Shown: positions 1-40,533, counted from the first letter of the stretch. The stretch is DNA of 64,000 bases from Nectonema munidae (GCA_030549495.1 JAUIRK010000774.1:62001-126000); one strand, 5' to 3'. The notes: generated from the letters alone by a model not told the origin. Numbers and translations: made by a program.

Positions 1-1320
1 CTTAAATTACAAAACAAAATTATTATGAACTCAAAAAGAATATAGAAGAATACACAAAATGGGGTTTCTAACCAGTAGCCGATCAATTTTTTTATACGGG
101 ACACTGTCAAGCGCATATACAGAACCTCTTTAGCTAAGGGAGGGATGGGGCAAAATTTTTGAAAAATATATGAATAATAAAATTTGTGTTATATTACAAA
201 TAATTTATAAAAAGTATATAGCTAAATTTTAGAAGGTGGGGAAGAAGGGATGTAGCGCAAGTGGCATACCTATCTTTAATGGTGCCTGAGGGGGATGATA
301 ATTCTGCCACCCCTCAAAATGTCAAATAACATTTCAAAACTTAATAATACAGTTATATGTATGGAAAATAACAATAAAAAGCGCTATTACATTACTAATT
401 AAGTCTAAAATATATCGGTTAAATTTTCACTGACGATATATTAATACAAATGAATTCTGTTGTGCCAGAAAGGGTTTTAAAAATGAGCTATTTCAACCTT
501 TTATTTTATAAGCGTAACATTATTTAAACAAAAGTAGCATACTTTGAAAATCATTATAGCAATTTATCTCATAAATTTTCAGTGTAGTTCTAAAAGCGAT
601 TAGCTACTTTGAATGTATATGAAAAATGGATTGTATAGTGAGGCTTCACTGTGGGAACCTCTTTATAGTTAGCGTAAAACATTTTACTTAGGAAATTATT
701 TTACCCTCGCACGACCAGAGACCGATGCTGCCGAGATTTGACTATTAAAATTTCAAAAAAGAGAAAGTTAAGAAAAAGGTATCTATTTCAACATTCGGTA
801 TCAAATCAAAATTTACAAATTTTTTTTATTAGAAATTAGTTTTTTTAAAATACTATAGCTCGAAAGTTTTATTAGGCCAAAAAAATCTTGAAAGATTTCT
901 CTATTTTATAAAATAGAGAAAATTTAAATAAAACGAATTTTTTTGAACAAAGTAAACTTTATTAAAGCAAATATTTTCGGTTCAATCACGAACCTATATC
1001 AAGCAAAATGTGATAAATTAGTTGGAAGTCAAACAAAAAGAAGGGTGTCAATGTGAATGCATTTAACAAAAGAAAGAGCAAATCGGTGTAAGTGGTAATG
1101 CTTTATAATAATGTGTTTTGTATTATATAAATGATAAGAGGTGATGAAAAATGTTTAAGTGTGAAATATAGTTATGGACAAAAGATAGAGATAATTGTGT
1201 AGAAAAGAAAGATAACATTATATGATATAGAATTTAGAAATGATGTTAAACATGTATCAAAATAGAACTTTGTACTGGTTTGGAAAATTTTCACAACGGT
1301 TAATGCAACATTTAAATTTG
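1..1320. other. No gene recognised
   Basis: AT-rich sequence without a readable domain, splice-consistent exon or clear transposon ends. The C- or G-rich patch near 141-155 resembles decayed hAT tips but has no partner. Confidence 0.3.
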
Positions 1321-1569
1321 CTAGAAAAATATGACTCTAAGAAGGGTAAATGTGTTGGATCTTGTGAATTTGCCAATATTTTTAAAATCAAAGGAATGCG
1401 AAGGATTATCATTGATGTGATGATGTAAATGTGAAGCGTAGAATGATTTGAAAATTATGTTTTTCAAGTTATATTCATGATTATAAAGACGGAGTCTAAG
1501 TGGGTCTGTTGTTAGTCCAATATAACAAGCTGAACAATTGTTGCATTTAAATTGATAAATGACATTTTT
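1321..1569 (-). mobile_element. Penelope-like element fragment: GIY-YIG endonuclease domain
   Basis: Reading the minus strand, an uninterrupted frame of about 80 codons begins VIYQFKCNNCSACYIGLTTD and continues PLRLRLYNHEYNLKN with downstream HLHHHINDN, ending at TAG (1321-1323). The VIY...CYIG pair plus the conserved Arg and His/Glu is the GIY-YIG nuclease core. A CxxC pair just before YIG is typical of the endonuclease that follows the reverse transcriptase in Penelope-like retroelements. No reverse transcriptase motif could be read next to it, so this is a 3' remnant. A phage or host GIY-YIG nuclease is less likely given the CxxC. Confidence 0.6.
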
Positions 1570-2999
1570 ACTATAGAACCTTAATTTCTAAAAGATGAGC
1601 AACTTTGAGAATATTAGGTTTGCACATTATTCAAGAATCTCTTGAAGATGATACCGCGGTCTCTTCTAATATGCCAAAACAGATATATTTTAGTAGTAGT
1701 GTATGTACATAATACAATATAAAATTACCTTTAACAATAAACGACCATATTTGTAAAATTAGTTTTTTTTCTTTCGTTGAAGTTTTATCTAAACCGGTGT
1801 TTTTTGAAAATATTAAATTATAAAAAATAAACTTTAAAAAACGTCTTTACTTTTTGTTAAAAATAAGCTTAACTTTTATTAAAAATCTTTTTATTGACTG
1901 AAATCAAATATAAAAAGAATACCCTAAAAAACTATAAAATAATATGTGCTAATTGATTATGAATTATTTGAGCAATACTTATTATTGGTTTATAAATCAA
2001 CTTATAAAAGTATTAGTAGGTAGTGTTGGTAAGGGTGGAGTATAGAACAGTATTATTTATAAAGACTTCACTATAACCTACAATGAGAACTGCATTTTGG
2101 CAATTAATTTTATTTGAAGTTTAAACAAATTTTACAAAGAATCCACTATTAATTTTGTTAAAAGAATTTCGGTTGTAATAGTTTTAGATAAATACATTTT
2201 ATTTTTTAAAATTCCTCTGCATTTTGGTTTTTTTTTCAAGTACTTTTCAGTATCTTATTGAGATTATTGGTGGCGACACACAGATTGAAAAACACTCTTC
2301 TAGATGCCTGGATTAGATAATACAACTCTCGGATTCTAATCAATCATTAAAATGTTTGTTCCTACCAGTTCGACACAAGCAATATTCTTTACCTTCATGA
2401 AGAAAAACAAGTACTACCTTTTACCTGTAATTGAATAGTAAAATTTTTAAATAATATATCAAAAAATGAAACAACTGAATGAAATTCAGTTCAATTAAAT
2501 GAAATTTATAAATCAACTTAAAGTGGAACTTATTTAAATTCTATGTGAAGTTCCTGTAAATTCTAGCGGTATGACATAGTTAATTAGCTAGTTAGTTAAA
2601 CTATAAGTTAAATAGTATAAATTAGTTCAGCAAAAAGTTTTCCCAAAAGTAGCGTGTCTAGAAAAGTTCCCTTCTTTGATTTACTTTACCAGTTTACAAA
2701 AATTCCGTTTATTCGATCTGCTGATAGCCATGATGCAAAAATCTATCTTAACGCAAACAGTCTGTTTAAGATTAAACTTAAGAGCATATCAAAAGTTACC
2801 TTATAATTCCAAACGCAGCTTAAGTATCCACTAGTCTAAACCGATAACCGACACTTTAAATCAATGTTAAGCAAAATACACGCACTAACCGAAAAAAAAT
2901 TATGCTGGCACCCAAATATCACTAAGGGTTACCCGACAGCGGCACTACTCTAATAGAGATCATATAATTGCAAATAAAAGAATAAGGGTAGAAAAAGCT
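1570..2999. other. No gene recognised
   Basis: AT-rich sequence upstream (on the minus strand) of the Penelope-like endonuclease, where a reverse transcriptase would be expected. None could be read in any frame. Confidence 0.3.
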
Positions 3000-5744
3000 A
3001 GCACTTTTAAAGAAAGAAAAGAATTAATATGAAATTTTATTGCATTGATATATTAAAAATAACATGTTTTAAAGATATTATTATTAGGTATACATATATA
3101 TATATATAAAATAGTAATATAAAGAAGTTTAACTACATATAATCCAATAGTATTAACAACGATCGTAATAACTTAAATATCCTTAATACAACCAGAATGC
3201 ATGCATGATGATGATGAGATTGAATAAATCTTAGTAACATAAAACTTGGCCCTCCCTATCTCTTAAACAAGAATAAAAAGAGATAATAATGATGAAGAAA
3301 ATGGAGATTGTGATGGGATCATGTGTGAAAGAACACACGCTTGTCCAAATGAAAATAGGGTAATTGTTTATAAACATCACCAATATATAAGTTTCATCCA
3401 TCCAACAATAATAATCGTGATTAATATACAAGCAAGAATGGATGTATATATATACGAATTTGTTTTGTGCACATAAGGTAGATGATAAGATGATGCTGAC
3501 AAAGGGTGAAGGAATCCGGTATATTCACGGGTAAATAACAATAGGGAAATGTGGATATGAGACATTCAGCCATAATAGTACACATGTAATTTGAAGGGAC
3601 TGGAATAAATAATTCAGTTCAATGAATGATTGAAAAATAACATTTATAAAAAAGGATAAAGCAAAATGAGTGTTTATCGGATAAAATTAAAAACTTTTTG
3701 TGTGCACGATATCATACTGCGAATTCTTGCATTTTTTAAAATTCTATGCTTGTATTTGTGTGTGTTTGCAAACGTGTTGGTTGTGAGTGGGTGTGTGCTA
3801 AAACATGTGACTTGACAATATAAATTATTTGAGAACAAATAAAACAAAAGCAACAAGAGAAAAAGGGAGAGAGAAATGTAAACAGAATAGGTTAAAAAAG
3901 TTCCACACTAAACTAGGATTTTTGTATTGCAATAAGCACGGCAAAGTAGCAAAATACAGGGTATAAAATTACTATACTATATAAATAGACATTTAAGTAA
4001 AAACATATGTGAGGGCATATATGTGTATGTAAATCTATGTATAATATATATATTTTAGAACTAGCATAGCATTCAACGACTTTGATAATAATAATAATAT
4101 TTAGCGTTTGAAAACACATAAATCCGGAAAAGAAAATTATAGAAACAGAATAAAGTAACAACGAGAAAAGGTGTTGATATTTGGGATATGTGGGTGGGGT
4201 AGAAGACTAGGTCAAAAATGAAGAGGCATGATTATTTTCAGATTTCAAAATAGACACACATATATATATATACTCTAGTCATTCGGCATGTTGACACATA
4301 AAGAATGGCACAGAAATAGTGGTACTGCAGAAGAGAATGATCAATATATTTTCTTAGAAATAATTTTACACGGTGGCACGATAGGAAATATTACACGCAA
4401 TTTCAAGAAACAAGAGATGTGTATATGTAGTGTTTGAGTGTTGCTGTTGAATCTTGTAGATAAACAAACTTTAAAGTGGAAAAACATAAATAGTAATTTA
4501 GAGTCCTTGGGTGTCTGACAAAAGCTCCAGCGGCATCTTGGATCATATAATCATAAATATATATTACAATATATACGGGATACTAATAAATAGGAGTAAT
4601 TAAAAATACTTTTGCTTTTTTTACATACAAACGTAAATAAGTATAATTTGAAGTATAACTTGTTGGCAGTGTACTATTTAAAAAGGGAATAAACACGTGT
4701 ACATCAATTGTATCTCTTAATGCATAATAATTATTGATATTATTTTCTAGTTCTTTACATGCTTGAAGTTTCAAATGAACATTTTTCTTTTTGAAGAGAA
4801 AACATCTGTTTTATAAAAGAGGGCTTTAATTGAAGGGTAATGGAGATGACATTATGTTTGCTTCTTTTTTTTAAATAATTTCTTCTGAATATACTTTTAT
4901 ATAAATTAAAATTCTTTCTTTCTTTCTTAGAGAGGGAGTACATCAATAACTTTTCATTGGAATTAAATTACAAAAATATTAGAAAGGCGGTACACCGCAA
5001 TATAAATGATCCAAAAAAGAAAAACACCTGGATAAATAGGATAAGTATGTATGTAGGTATATTTTCTTTGAAGAATTAAAAAGTTTTGAGGTGCAGAGAA
5101 GTAGAATGCGTTTAAGCGCTTATATCTACTTTTTGAGAGTTGCAGATTGGAAGCACATTAAAAATAAAATTAAGAACAGAGTGAACACACGTATACATAA
5201 AATAAAAGAGGAGTACAAAATACATACGACTAAGAGATGCAGGTGATAATGGAGTGGTAAACTATAATTAGCTATAACATCTGTCCCTTAGTATATCATT
5301 AATTATTTTTATACTTATCGAAATGGGATAACTCTTTTAATAGATTACATCAAGAATATGAATATATATATATGGTTAGGATTAATTGAACTTTTGCATT
5401 GATACAATGATGATGAAAGTGGTTTTAGAATGAAGATGATTAAAAATTGAATAAAGGGAATTTAGAAATAAAAATAAGGTACATAAATATATGTATGTAT
5501 AATTATTTGATAAGAATACTCTCGAGATACTGATCTGTTATTGGTTTAAATATAAAAAATCTCAAATAATACAGAATGATACATGAATATATACACAAAT
5601 AAACAATCATATAGGTACAAAAATATAGACACATAGAGTGCATATGTGTGTGAACTCTGTAGAAGTTACGAAGGTATAAAAAAGTGGGAGGCCTGTGTGC
5701 CATGGATCGAGACTTACAAGCATGCAGTGGACAACCTTTTAAAA
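3000..5744 (-). other. Sequence downstream of the FTZ-F1 stop; possible long 3' UTR
   Basis: No transposon ends or domains are recognisable here, unlike most intronic sequence in the window. It is AT-rich with short TA, ATA and GATGAT microsatellites. On the minus strand there is an AATAAA (3036-3041 on the plus strand reads TTTATT) and earlier ATTAAA-type signals, for example 5336-5341. Which of these is used cannot be told from sequence alone. Calling it a 3' UTR is inference from position and from the absence of repeats. Confidence 0.3.
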
Positions 5745-31697
<25,953 letters not shown>

Positions 31698-32866
31698 CTA
31701 AAATAAAAAATACTCGATTTATGAATAATTTTTAAACAAAACCAGCACAGCAACTTAACACTTTATGTATCATCGGAAAAAAGTAAAGCATATAGAAATA
31801 GGATATAAATAAATTATACTGTAGTTTATCAATTTTTCTATGTTAAGACTGACTATTATAAATGTATTTCAAAGAAAAAAATAATAGTTGCGGTTACTTA
31901 CACTCACTTTATTAAAAAAACTCTCATGGATACCTATTTTTAAGGTAGCCAAGATATAAAAAGAGCACCGGTTACAGCTTTGGATGTTTTTAAATTGACT
32001 TAAACTAAAACATTTTACCATGACTTTTAAAATGTAGAACACTAAAAACCAAATAAAGCTTAAATTTAAGAACTATTGGTTTCATTTTTAGATTTAGGTG
32101 TGCGCGAAGAGGAAGAAATATGACGATGAAAAGTCTTTATGTACAATACAGTTCTAGATGTAGTTGAGTGTCTGATTGCATGATTTAGCATGACATATCA
32201 TGATTTTTATCATACTATATATTTAATTATGAAATTTGATTGACTATGATTCTTTTGTTTTGTAAATAGCGCTGAATACATATTAGATACGGACTTTTAT
32301 CCCTTTAAAATCATCGACTCACGACAGCGATTCCGCAACGTTGTAAAAGTATTTGCATCTGTATTAGACTTATAAAAAATATGTATTGATTCATCTTTAG
32401 TCACATTTCTAGTCATGAATTCAGCGTCAGAGTCGATTACCAGATGTCCCGACTCAACAGAGCGAATTTTAATACTTAAATCAAGATAAATTATAAATAT
32501 ATTTGAGTTTGGATAAAAAAAAACCATTTCAACAGAAATTTGTTTCACTCTGCATAGATCACTGTTTCCCAACATTCTTTTAAAGGTAACCCCATTTTAA
32601 TTTTATCACATTTTAGAGACCTCACCAGAAAACGAGACTAATCCTATCATTTCATGAAGGAGAAAACTGAATTGCAAATTTTTTAGTACCTATAGTAAAT
32701 TATTATGTATTTATGTGCACTTTGTTTAAAATATAGATTCGCTTTATCAGACAGAACATGCATATTTTTTCTTCCATTTTTAATGGTTACTTCTGATTTA
32801 GATTTATACCTACTTTAGATAATTAATTATTTGTTATGCATTCGAGATTCCAAGAAAACCACTTAC

Positions 32867-32882
32867 AGAACCCATTTGGCAT
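32867..32882 (-). other. Candidate small first coding exon for FTZ-F1 (weak)
   Basis: On the minus strand, ATGCCAAATGGGTTCT is followed by a perfect GTAAGT donor (32866-32861). Splicing to the acceptor before 31697 would give phase 1, completing a Leu codon, and an N-terminus [15 protein letters not shown] leading into the DNA-binding domain through a 1.17 kb intron. The phase fits and the +1 to +6 donor is ideal, but the last exon base is T, the peptide is not recognisable, and one such match within 30 kb could arise by chance. Confidence 0.2.
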
Positions 32883-33663
32883 GAGAACTGTACTAGCATA
32901 AAGATGGTTAAAAATAAGTCATTCTAGACTGAATGTACTAGTGGTAAAGAGGAGGCTGACTCTAAATAAAGAAGATGATAATCAATAAATGATACAAGAG
33001 CAAGAAGAATCAATAGAAGTTATGTTAAATGGAAAAAGGAATATAACACACTTCACAACTATGTCACAGAATTTAAAGATGAAAGTTATAAAACAAGAAC
33101 ACAATGAAGAAATGTAATGTCTTTTGCGCGTCGTCTATAAAATCATATTAGTGGAGAGTACGGTGAAAATGGATTAAATTAGATTAACAATTCATCTATT
33201 CTTAATCAAATGCGAAAGGTACAACATTTGCAATCTAATAAAAATGAAATGTTTATCTAATGCCATTTTCTTTATCGCGGGTAGCATTGCATCCAAGTAA
33301 AGGATAGTCTTCCATTATTGGACAGATTGTAGAAAACTAAGAAAACCACAACTGTACCCCACGTTTCCACCCCTAGCCTGTCTGCCCACTATATATTTGT
33401 ATTATATTTATATACTTCATCAAAATCTCAAAATGTTGAATAAGATTTTATTCTGAATTAATTGTAATTTGAAAATTGGTTATAGTTTTGTTTTTAACAA
33501 TTTTAAAATCAAAAAACCACGTTTAGCTATAATACTTATGATTAACTATCTTATAAGACAACGTGTTTATCAAAGTTAATCCTAAGAATAATGTCAAAAA
33601 GAATTTATATATGTTATACGAATTATTCAGAATCATATTGTTATTAAATTATAATCTCTAGAT

Positions 33664-33969
33664 CAGGGATCGGCAAACTTTTTTTACCCGTCGACCCCTT
33701 CATAGAACATTTGTCTTCACATCGACCCCCACCCTACATAGTAATGTTTCATAAAAAGATTAATCAATGTCCAACAATTAAGAGAAATAAATACAAACCA
33801 AAAATGGTTCATATATTCTATACTATACACTGCCCTAAACTATGTTTTAAAAGAAAAAGGAGATTTATTACTACTATAAAGTAAAAAAAAGCATAGAACA
33901 ATTTGGTAAGTTTTTCTAGATCTATTCTGGACCCACGGGGGACGATATCGACCACTTTGCCGACCACTG
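33664..33969. mobile_element. hAT MITE, 306 bp
   Basis: Tips CAGGGATCGGCAAACTTT and, reverse-complemented, CAGTGGTCGGCAAAGTGG, a classic hAT end (CAGGGATCGGCAAAC). Outside, TCTAGAT occurs on both sides with slight offset (CTCTAGAT left; GTCTAGAT right), consistent with an imperfect 8-base duplication. Confidence 0.75.
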
Positions 33970-34785
33970 CAGTCTAGATAAATGCTATTATATGTCTTCA
34001 ATTCAAAAACTTTTAAAATTTGAAGTCTGTTGAAATGTAATGGGTCCCAAATCATTTTTTTCCAGCGCCCAAACCCAATTTTCATTTTTGCCATCAATTG
34101 ATATTTGGAGAATGTTATGTATTCGAATGCTCTTACATTTTGCACTTTTTAAAAATAAAGAAAAACGATATTTTCCATGAATTCAGACTGAGTAATATTT
34201 ATTTAAATAATAACAATATAGGAATGAAGATAGCATATATTGTTTTTCCTTAAAATAAAATACAATCAAATTCTGATACTCATAAAAATAAAAAATTTTA
34301 AAACGTTAATTTTTCAAATACCATTTTCTGTGTAACTTTGTTTTAGATTCTTTTGGTTATTTTTAGTATCAAATTTGTTGAATAAAATTGGCAAGAGGAA
34401 ATGTCATTACTTCAAAATTTATACAATTTTTACTTTGCGGTTTCATAATTTTAAGTCATCTTGCATCCTTATTTTTATGCACCAATTTATAAGAAGTAAT
34501 GCCTTTTTGGTATGTAGTTTACAAACTATAAACTAAACTAAATAATTTATTGATTTCACATAGTAATTAAACACTCTCCATGATAAAGAAAATAATATAA
34601 ACTGACAGTGCATTTGATTGTAAAAACTACAACCGTTATGTTAAGCAAAATCAATTTTGGAGTAGGTGTGGACACTGGACACTCAATCAACGTATTTTAG
34701 GTTCTTTATTTCTATAAATTTTTTTATTTTTTTGCATAATTATGTGTACATATTTATATTTCTAACAAACTTTTTTCATTTCATT

Positions 34786-34841
34786 AAAATCCATTGAAAA
34801 AGGAAGAAGGTATTCAAAATTATGGTTCTCAAAGGGGTTAA
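34786..34841. mobile_element. Truncated MITE, CCCTTTGAGG family
   Basis: ATCCATTGAAAAAGGAAG ... GGTTCTCAAAGGGG then TTAA matches one half of the 13740-13869 element (reverse strand). The other half is missing. A second GAAGAAG-rich end, TTCAAAGGGG then TTAA, lies at 35022-35035 in the same orientation, so the two form a direct rather than an inverted pair. Confidence 0.55.
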
Positions 34842-36395
34842 ATTTTTTACCAGCTGTTCTTATGAGCCTTTTTCAACCATCATATACATACTTTACCTTT
34901 TTTTTTAATTACAAATTTCACAAATTCAATGTTTCATAATTTCATTTACTTTTTAATTCATTTTTGACTCTGTTATATCTCTGTGGTGTATGTATGAAAT
35001 AAATTTTTCTTCGTCTTCTTCTTCAAAGGGGTTAAATGTTAGTTTTTTATAGGTAACACTTGAGTTTTCCCAACATAAAATGTCTCTGCTAGGAGCAATG
35101 CGTTTTACGTTAGGGCAAATGGGGGGAAGTTGTCTAACGCTCAGTTACTGTAAGAAAAGAAATAGTCCGTCTTAACCACAATTCTTAGTGCTCATGATAC
35201 TTAGACGTTGTTTTGTAACAAGATGGTCTTCTAAGCGGGTATATAAAATATGAATAAACAGTTGAGCATTTCGTTTTATATTTGTAGAAGTATACTATTG
35301 AAAAAAAAACATTCAGATTTACAAATGTTATAAAATGGAAAATGCATTCAACTAAGCGTGTAAACAATTTTAAATTAATTGAATGAATAACTAAAAGTAC
35401 AGTAAGTAATTAACCACCAACTAAAACAAACAATAAGATAGACAACGAAAAAATAATTAACTTCTTTGTTTTTATAGATCAGTAAACTGAATGAGCTAAA
35501 TAAAAATTTAAAATCTCTTTCAAGGTATCAGAAACCTCGCATGAATCCAATATTCCACATGTTCGAAGTGAAATTGATTTATCACCAATCTTAAAAAACA
35601 ATAGCAAAATTGCATAGGTAGAAAGAGACTAAGAATATCAGTTATGAACTCCTTTTTAGTTTTCAGAAAAATTATTTTTTTTGTTTAGGAGATATCTAAT
35701 TAATTAAATACTCTCCTTTTCAAGAAAAATAATTCCTTAACATCGAGAACATAAATCTAGAGGTTCTAGCACGTTCCAAGCAAAGCCATTCTTAAGATAT
35801 AAATATCTCTCCATTTTTTGGAATCGGCAACTTTGGACTTTTTTAAAATTAACACTGTGAATAGGTTAATTGTTCAAATTAGTTTCATTAATTTACTCCT
35901 AAGCTTGAATGAACAAATTTTCATGTCACTAAAATTTAAATAATTCAAAAAGAAAAAATTCAAAAACCCCACATTCCTTAGAATTTTTATACAAAAAGCA
36001 TTGAATGCTTATTTTCTTTTATCTATTTAAAATGTGTTTGGTTGAGATCTCTTGGTTGAAACATCTGATCACCAAATTGGGAGCTAGATGTTCCAATTTA
36101 CTAAAACGATACGATATATAGTAGAAAAGTCAATCCATTAAGAGTTTTACATATGCATACGTTTATATTTTTAAGCCATAAGGTAATATTACTTGTATTT
36201 GTTTTATATTATTATGAATTTTAATCAAGACTTTCACTCTTAAATAGTATTGGTTATAACTTCTTATAGTTATAATAAAAAAAATTGAAAAAATGATGGC
36301 CCCCTTTTTAAATAAACTGGCTCCCAACCCTTCACACTACAGACTAAAATATTGTAGAATTTGGGCTGTTCTTTCAACTTCAACACATCGTTATT

Positions 36396-36660
36396 TTAGT
36401 GTATGTATAAAACAATGCGACCATTGTTTATAACCAAAGCGTATTGGTTTCCTCGGAAAAATTGTTTTGTCGAGTGACCGCCAAAATAGTCAGTCATTGT
36501 TTCATCAATGCAATGAAACTGAGATGAAGGTGCCCACTTCAAAAAATTTGAATTCAGCCTTTCTATCAAGGGACGCACTTTGCCAAATTTATCTTTTTCA
36601 AGAAGAGATGTGTTATCTTTTGATCTCTTCAAAACGCTTACGCCGCATCGATGAAGAAAT
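36396..36660 (-). pseudogene. piggyBac transposase fragment, second family
   Basis: The minus strand reads DKFGKVRPLIERLNSNFLKW, then CIDETMTDYFGGHSTKQFFR and GNQYALV. This matches the piggyBac region K-V-RP-L-x-x-L-N-x-x-F and the first catalytic Asp motif (family: VDESMIPYYGRHGAKQFIRGKP). A preceding RRKRFEEIKR in another frame matches the family's R-F-x-x-I-x-R-Y segment, showing a frameshift. It differs from the 30690-31006 fragment and covers an overlapping part of the protein, so two piggyBac lineages are present. Confidence 0.8.
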
Positions 36661-39600
36661 CAAAGAGTTGTTCTCTAAAGGTGGTTCAATGAAAACCCTA
36701 AAATTACTTGTTTCTTCTTCATCAAATCATATATCAACATTTATTAGAATATGAATGAGTAAATATCAAAGCTCTGAGGGGAAGTAAATTTTAGTTCGGG
36801 CCAGGAGAAAGTCTTGCCAGGGCGGATTTGTCTAGGATTGAGAAAAAGTTTTTCCATACAGTTTAAGATAAAATTCTTATAAAGTGTACTTCATTATGGA
36901 ATAATATAGTGTTTATAATAAAATGAATAGACCAAGTTTTAAAAAATAAAATGACCAAGTTTTTCAAATGATTTGCTTTTTTGACCGATAGGTATTAATT
37001 CTTCATATTTATCGAAGTTCGTACATCTCTTTTTTACTGTTTACGATATTTGAATCAAAACTAATAGATCTTTCCGACTGAGAATTGCTGGACGGTATCA
37101 TCAAGTTAAAATATCTTCTCGTTAGTAATATTAGATGAGCCAATCTGCATGTAAACAATAAACTTCCTTTTTCATTATTTTTTTAGGATCTTTACAACTT
37201 TAAAAAGTTATAATATAAAATTTATTAAAAAGAAAATTTCGAAAGAGTTAAAAATGTACGCATTTAACTTAAAAATTAAGTTAAATTGTATTCAACAATT
37301 ACAATTAATCAATGTAACAAGCCTAATGTGTACTGTATAATTAATAAAAAGTAAAATTGATTCAAGAGGGTTGTTTTTTCGCGGGGAACGAGGATTAACT
37401 CTCCCCTCGGGAATGGACAGGTTTGGGGTCCCCTCAGAGCCTGCCCTCGATAACTCGTTTTAACAAAGTGTTCGAAAGTCGATTTAGTATATTACGAAAC
37501 TTTTATACTATCAAGAGATAAAGCAAAAATAAATAATACGTTTTCAATCACCAACTAAACTGTAAAGTGCATGTATGTTTTACTGAAACGTTAAATGAAG
37601 CAATATGTTTATTCAGACAGTACACGATATTAACAACTTACAATTTACTCTTTGGAATAGAAGCTATATGATTTAGAAACTAAGATTATGAAAGTATTAA
37701 AAATATAAAGCAAATAAGCAGAAAAATCAAATATGTAGTCATTACGTGTGTTGAATTTGATTAAGTGTCAAAATCCGGTTAAGAACTTAACTAGTTTGGG
37801 CTCTACTTTTTTGGTCTACCTAATTGTTCTAATACTACAGTGTTCAAAAACGAGATACTACTGTATATAAATATACAACATATATTCCGTATCAAATATT
37901 AAAACAACTTATCTAGCAACAATCATTCAATAGGTTTTTGTTTTTGGCGGGTAATAAAAATAGCAAAAAGAACATTATTAGACAAAAGACATTATAATCG
38001 TTTCAAAAAATGGATTTATTTTCAAAAATAAATAAGAATATTTAAATCTTGATTAAAGATTAATAAAATTTTAAGCATTTTCTGCTTCAAACAAAAAAAT
38101 TTCAGCAATGGAAACATAGTTTAAGAAATAACACATTTTTGCATGTATCTTAATTTTTTCAAGAAATTTCAATAACCAGAAAAGATCAAATAAGAGTAAA
38201 AAAACTAGCATAATATCAATAGAAAGTTTTTCGAGAAATACTCTCACATAGATATTATTCATCTAAAATGTTATTTGAGTTGTAAATTGCATAAAATTGT
38301 AATTCAAAAAGTTAATACTATTTTAAAAACACATATTTACCTTACCATTATTCAGCAAAAATAAAAGGATAAAATAAAACGGAAGAAAAGGGTAGACTAA
38401 TATCTCTGGAAAAATAGCAAAAAATACACACGAACAAAAGAATCTAAAGCATGCAAAAAATGAAACGTAAGTAAGCAAAATTCCTTCTACACTAGCAATA
38501 CGCAAAAAAATAGGGATAAGCGTGATGGATGTATCAATTTGTATTGATTGTCTGAAATGATATGCATGCTAAAAATGCTGAAGTACAGATGTTTTTTTTT
38601 TTGTATCGATTAACGTTCAGCGATTCATATATGATAGATACATCAAATGCTGTCAAGTCTCTGCAACTCCTTGTGCCATGTTTTCCAATATTCCAATGTA
38701 CACAGGCTCAATGGAGTGTTTTCAGTCACCAAGTTGAAATAAAACTTGCTAGTATCTTTTTTTGAGTGAAAAACTGAGCCTCAATATAATAAATAAAAGT
38801 AGTATAGATATTAAAACTACTCTATGATAAAAATTTCATTTTTCCTGTAAAAATATTTAAAAATGTGGAAAAAAAACTTTTCGATTATGCTAAGATAACT
38901 TTTGGTATCACATTGGTAAACTTAGATTTTTTTCATGTTAACCCTCCCATCAAATTTTTAGGATATTATTTGTGATTCGATCAGAGATACTAATGTAGCC
39001 ATGAATTTAAACAAGGGTCCATAAATTTTTGAGGAGCATGGGAGGGGGTGGGGCAAATATTTTATATCACAAGATATATTTTCTCGAAAGCCAGAAAGTA
39101 TTTCCTATAATTGTGTATGCTTTTTAGTTATTCCACGAATTTTGCAATTATTTAGCAGTTGGAGGCTTCATTTATTTGTATTGAACTTTATATAATTTTA
39201 TTGTTTCTTTATGTAAAGTTCGCCAATACAAACATTTTTATAGCGGTCACTGTAATTCATTTCAGAGTTCTGGTAGTAATAAAATTTTAAAAAAGATTAA
39301 GAACAATAAGCTTAAAATGGCAGCTAGGCTTCAGCAAATCAAAGGAGCAAAAATTTTCTACGTTACTACGATACCATGTCTTTTTGGAGTCAAAGATAGA
39401 AAACTTTTAAATAATTTTTAAACGCAATTCAAAAAAAGAGCACACAAATTATATATACAGTTCATCATTGGCTTACGAAAGTACAGAAGTATTAGTGTAT
39501 AATAATTTAGACTAATTTTGTAGTGGCGAGATGATGTCAAATAAAAAATGTTATTTGATGTTTGTTATGATTCTCTTTATTTGTGCGAAACTTTCTTTGC

Positions 39601-40533
39601 ACTCACTGGTACGCCGTACACAACATACAAGCATTAAATCTGATCCATAAAAGTTTGTGCAGTGATTATTCGTTGACGGCATTTTAAAAGATACAACATA
39701 TACTACACATGTGTCCTGTAAAAAGTTATGATCGATCGTCAGCAATATGAAAAGTGTGGTACTTTCTTCGTCATAAACGACACCGTCATGATATAAATAA
39801 ATGATCATCAACATTTCCTCACTTCATCTTTCGCAAGTTGTATTCTTCAGAGGATTGAACGACAATAAAAAACATCTGTCTGTCACCAAGCGCTTTTTAA
39901 GTAAATTGAACGTATAGAAATGGAGATCAAACTAAATCCCTATTTTAACTAAACTTCCAACGTTTCCTCTTTTTATTCAAACTTAAAGACTTCAACACTA
40001 AACTAAGAGAATCAAGCTAGCCGTCAATTTTATATTATGTGCTATAAAAAACATTTCTCATGAAGAAAGTCCAAGCCAGAATTGTTATTTTGAAGAAAGT
40101 GCACTCTTGTGAGTTTGTGATGGACTTTTTTCATGAGATACCAAAAATTTTTCTCACTCCTCTTGAAAATTATTTGGGCTAGCCTGCGTAACCGAGGATT
40201 GTTCATGCAGTACAAGGGCTACACTTAGGTTTTAAGTAGGAATCATCCAGAAAGATCCGGGTGGGACCACGTTATCAGTAAAATGGGTGCGAACGTTACA
40301 AACAATTCTTAACTGGGCAACTAATATCAATATCAGCATGAGTGTCTAAGTGCCTGGATTCGATATTACAATGTCGAGTGTTTATTGCTTACAGTTAAAA
40401 AAATATGTGAAATGAAAAAACCCTAAGATCTATCTATAAAGAAAAATACCCAATACTCTATCTTATCAAAAGACTAAACGTTGGAGATAAAAAAATGCCA
40501 AAAATTCGTTAATTAGATCATTTAATTAGTTGC
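36661..40533. other. No gene recognised
   Basis: AT-rich sequence with a few small open frames (for example minus 39814-39551, 87 codons) that match nothing I know. A GC-rich patch at 37380-37450 and a G-rich patch at 39040-39055 could be decayed transposon tips, but no partners were found. Confidence 0.35.

Noticed and set aside
36467-36754. 95-codon plus-strand open frame
   Set aside because: Opposite strand of the piggyBac fragment, whose conserved residues are on the minus strand.
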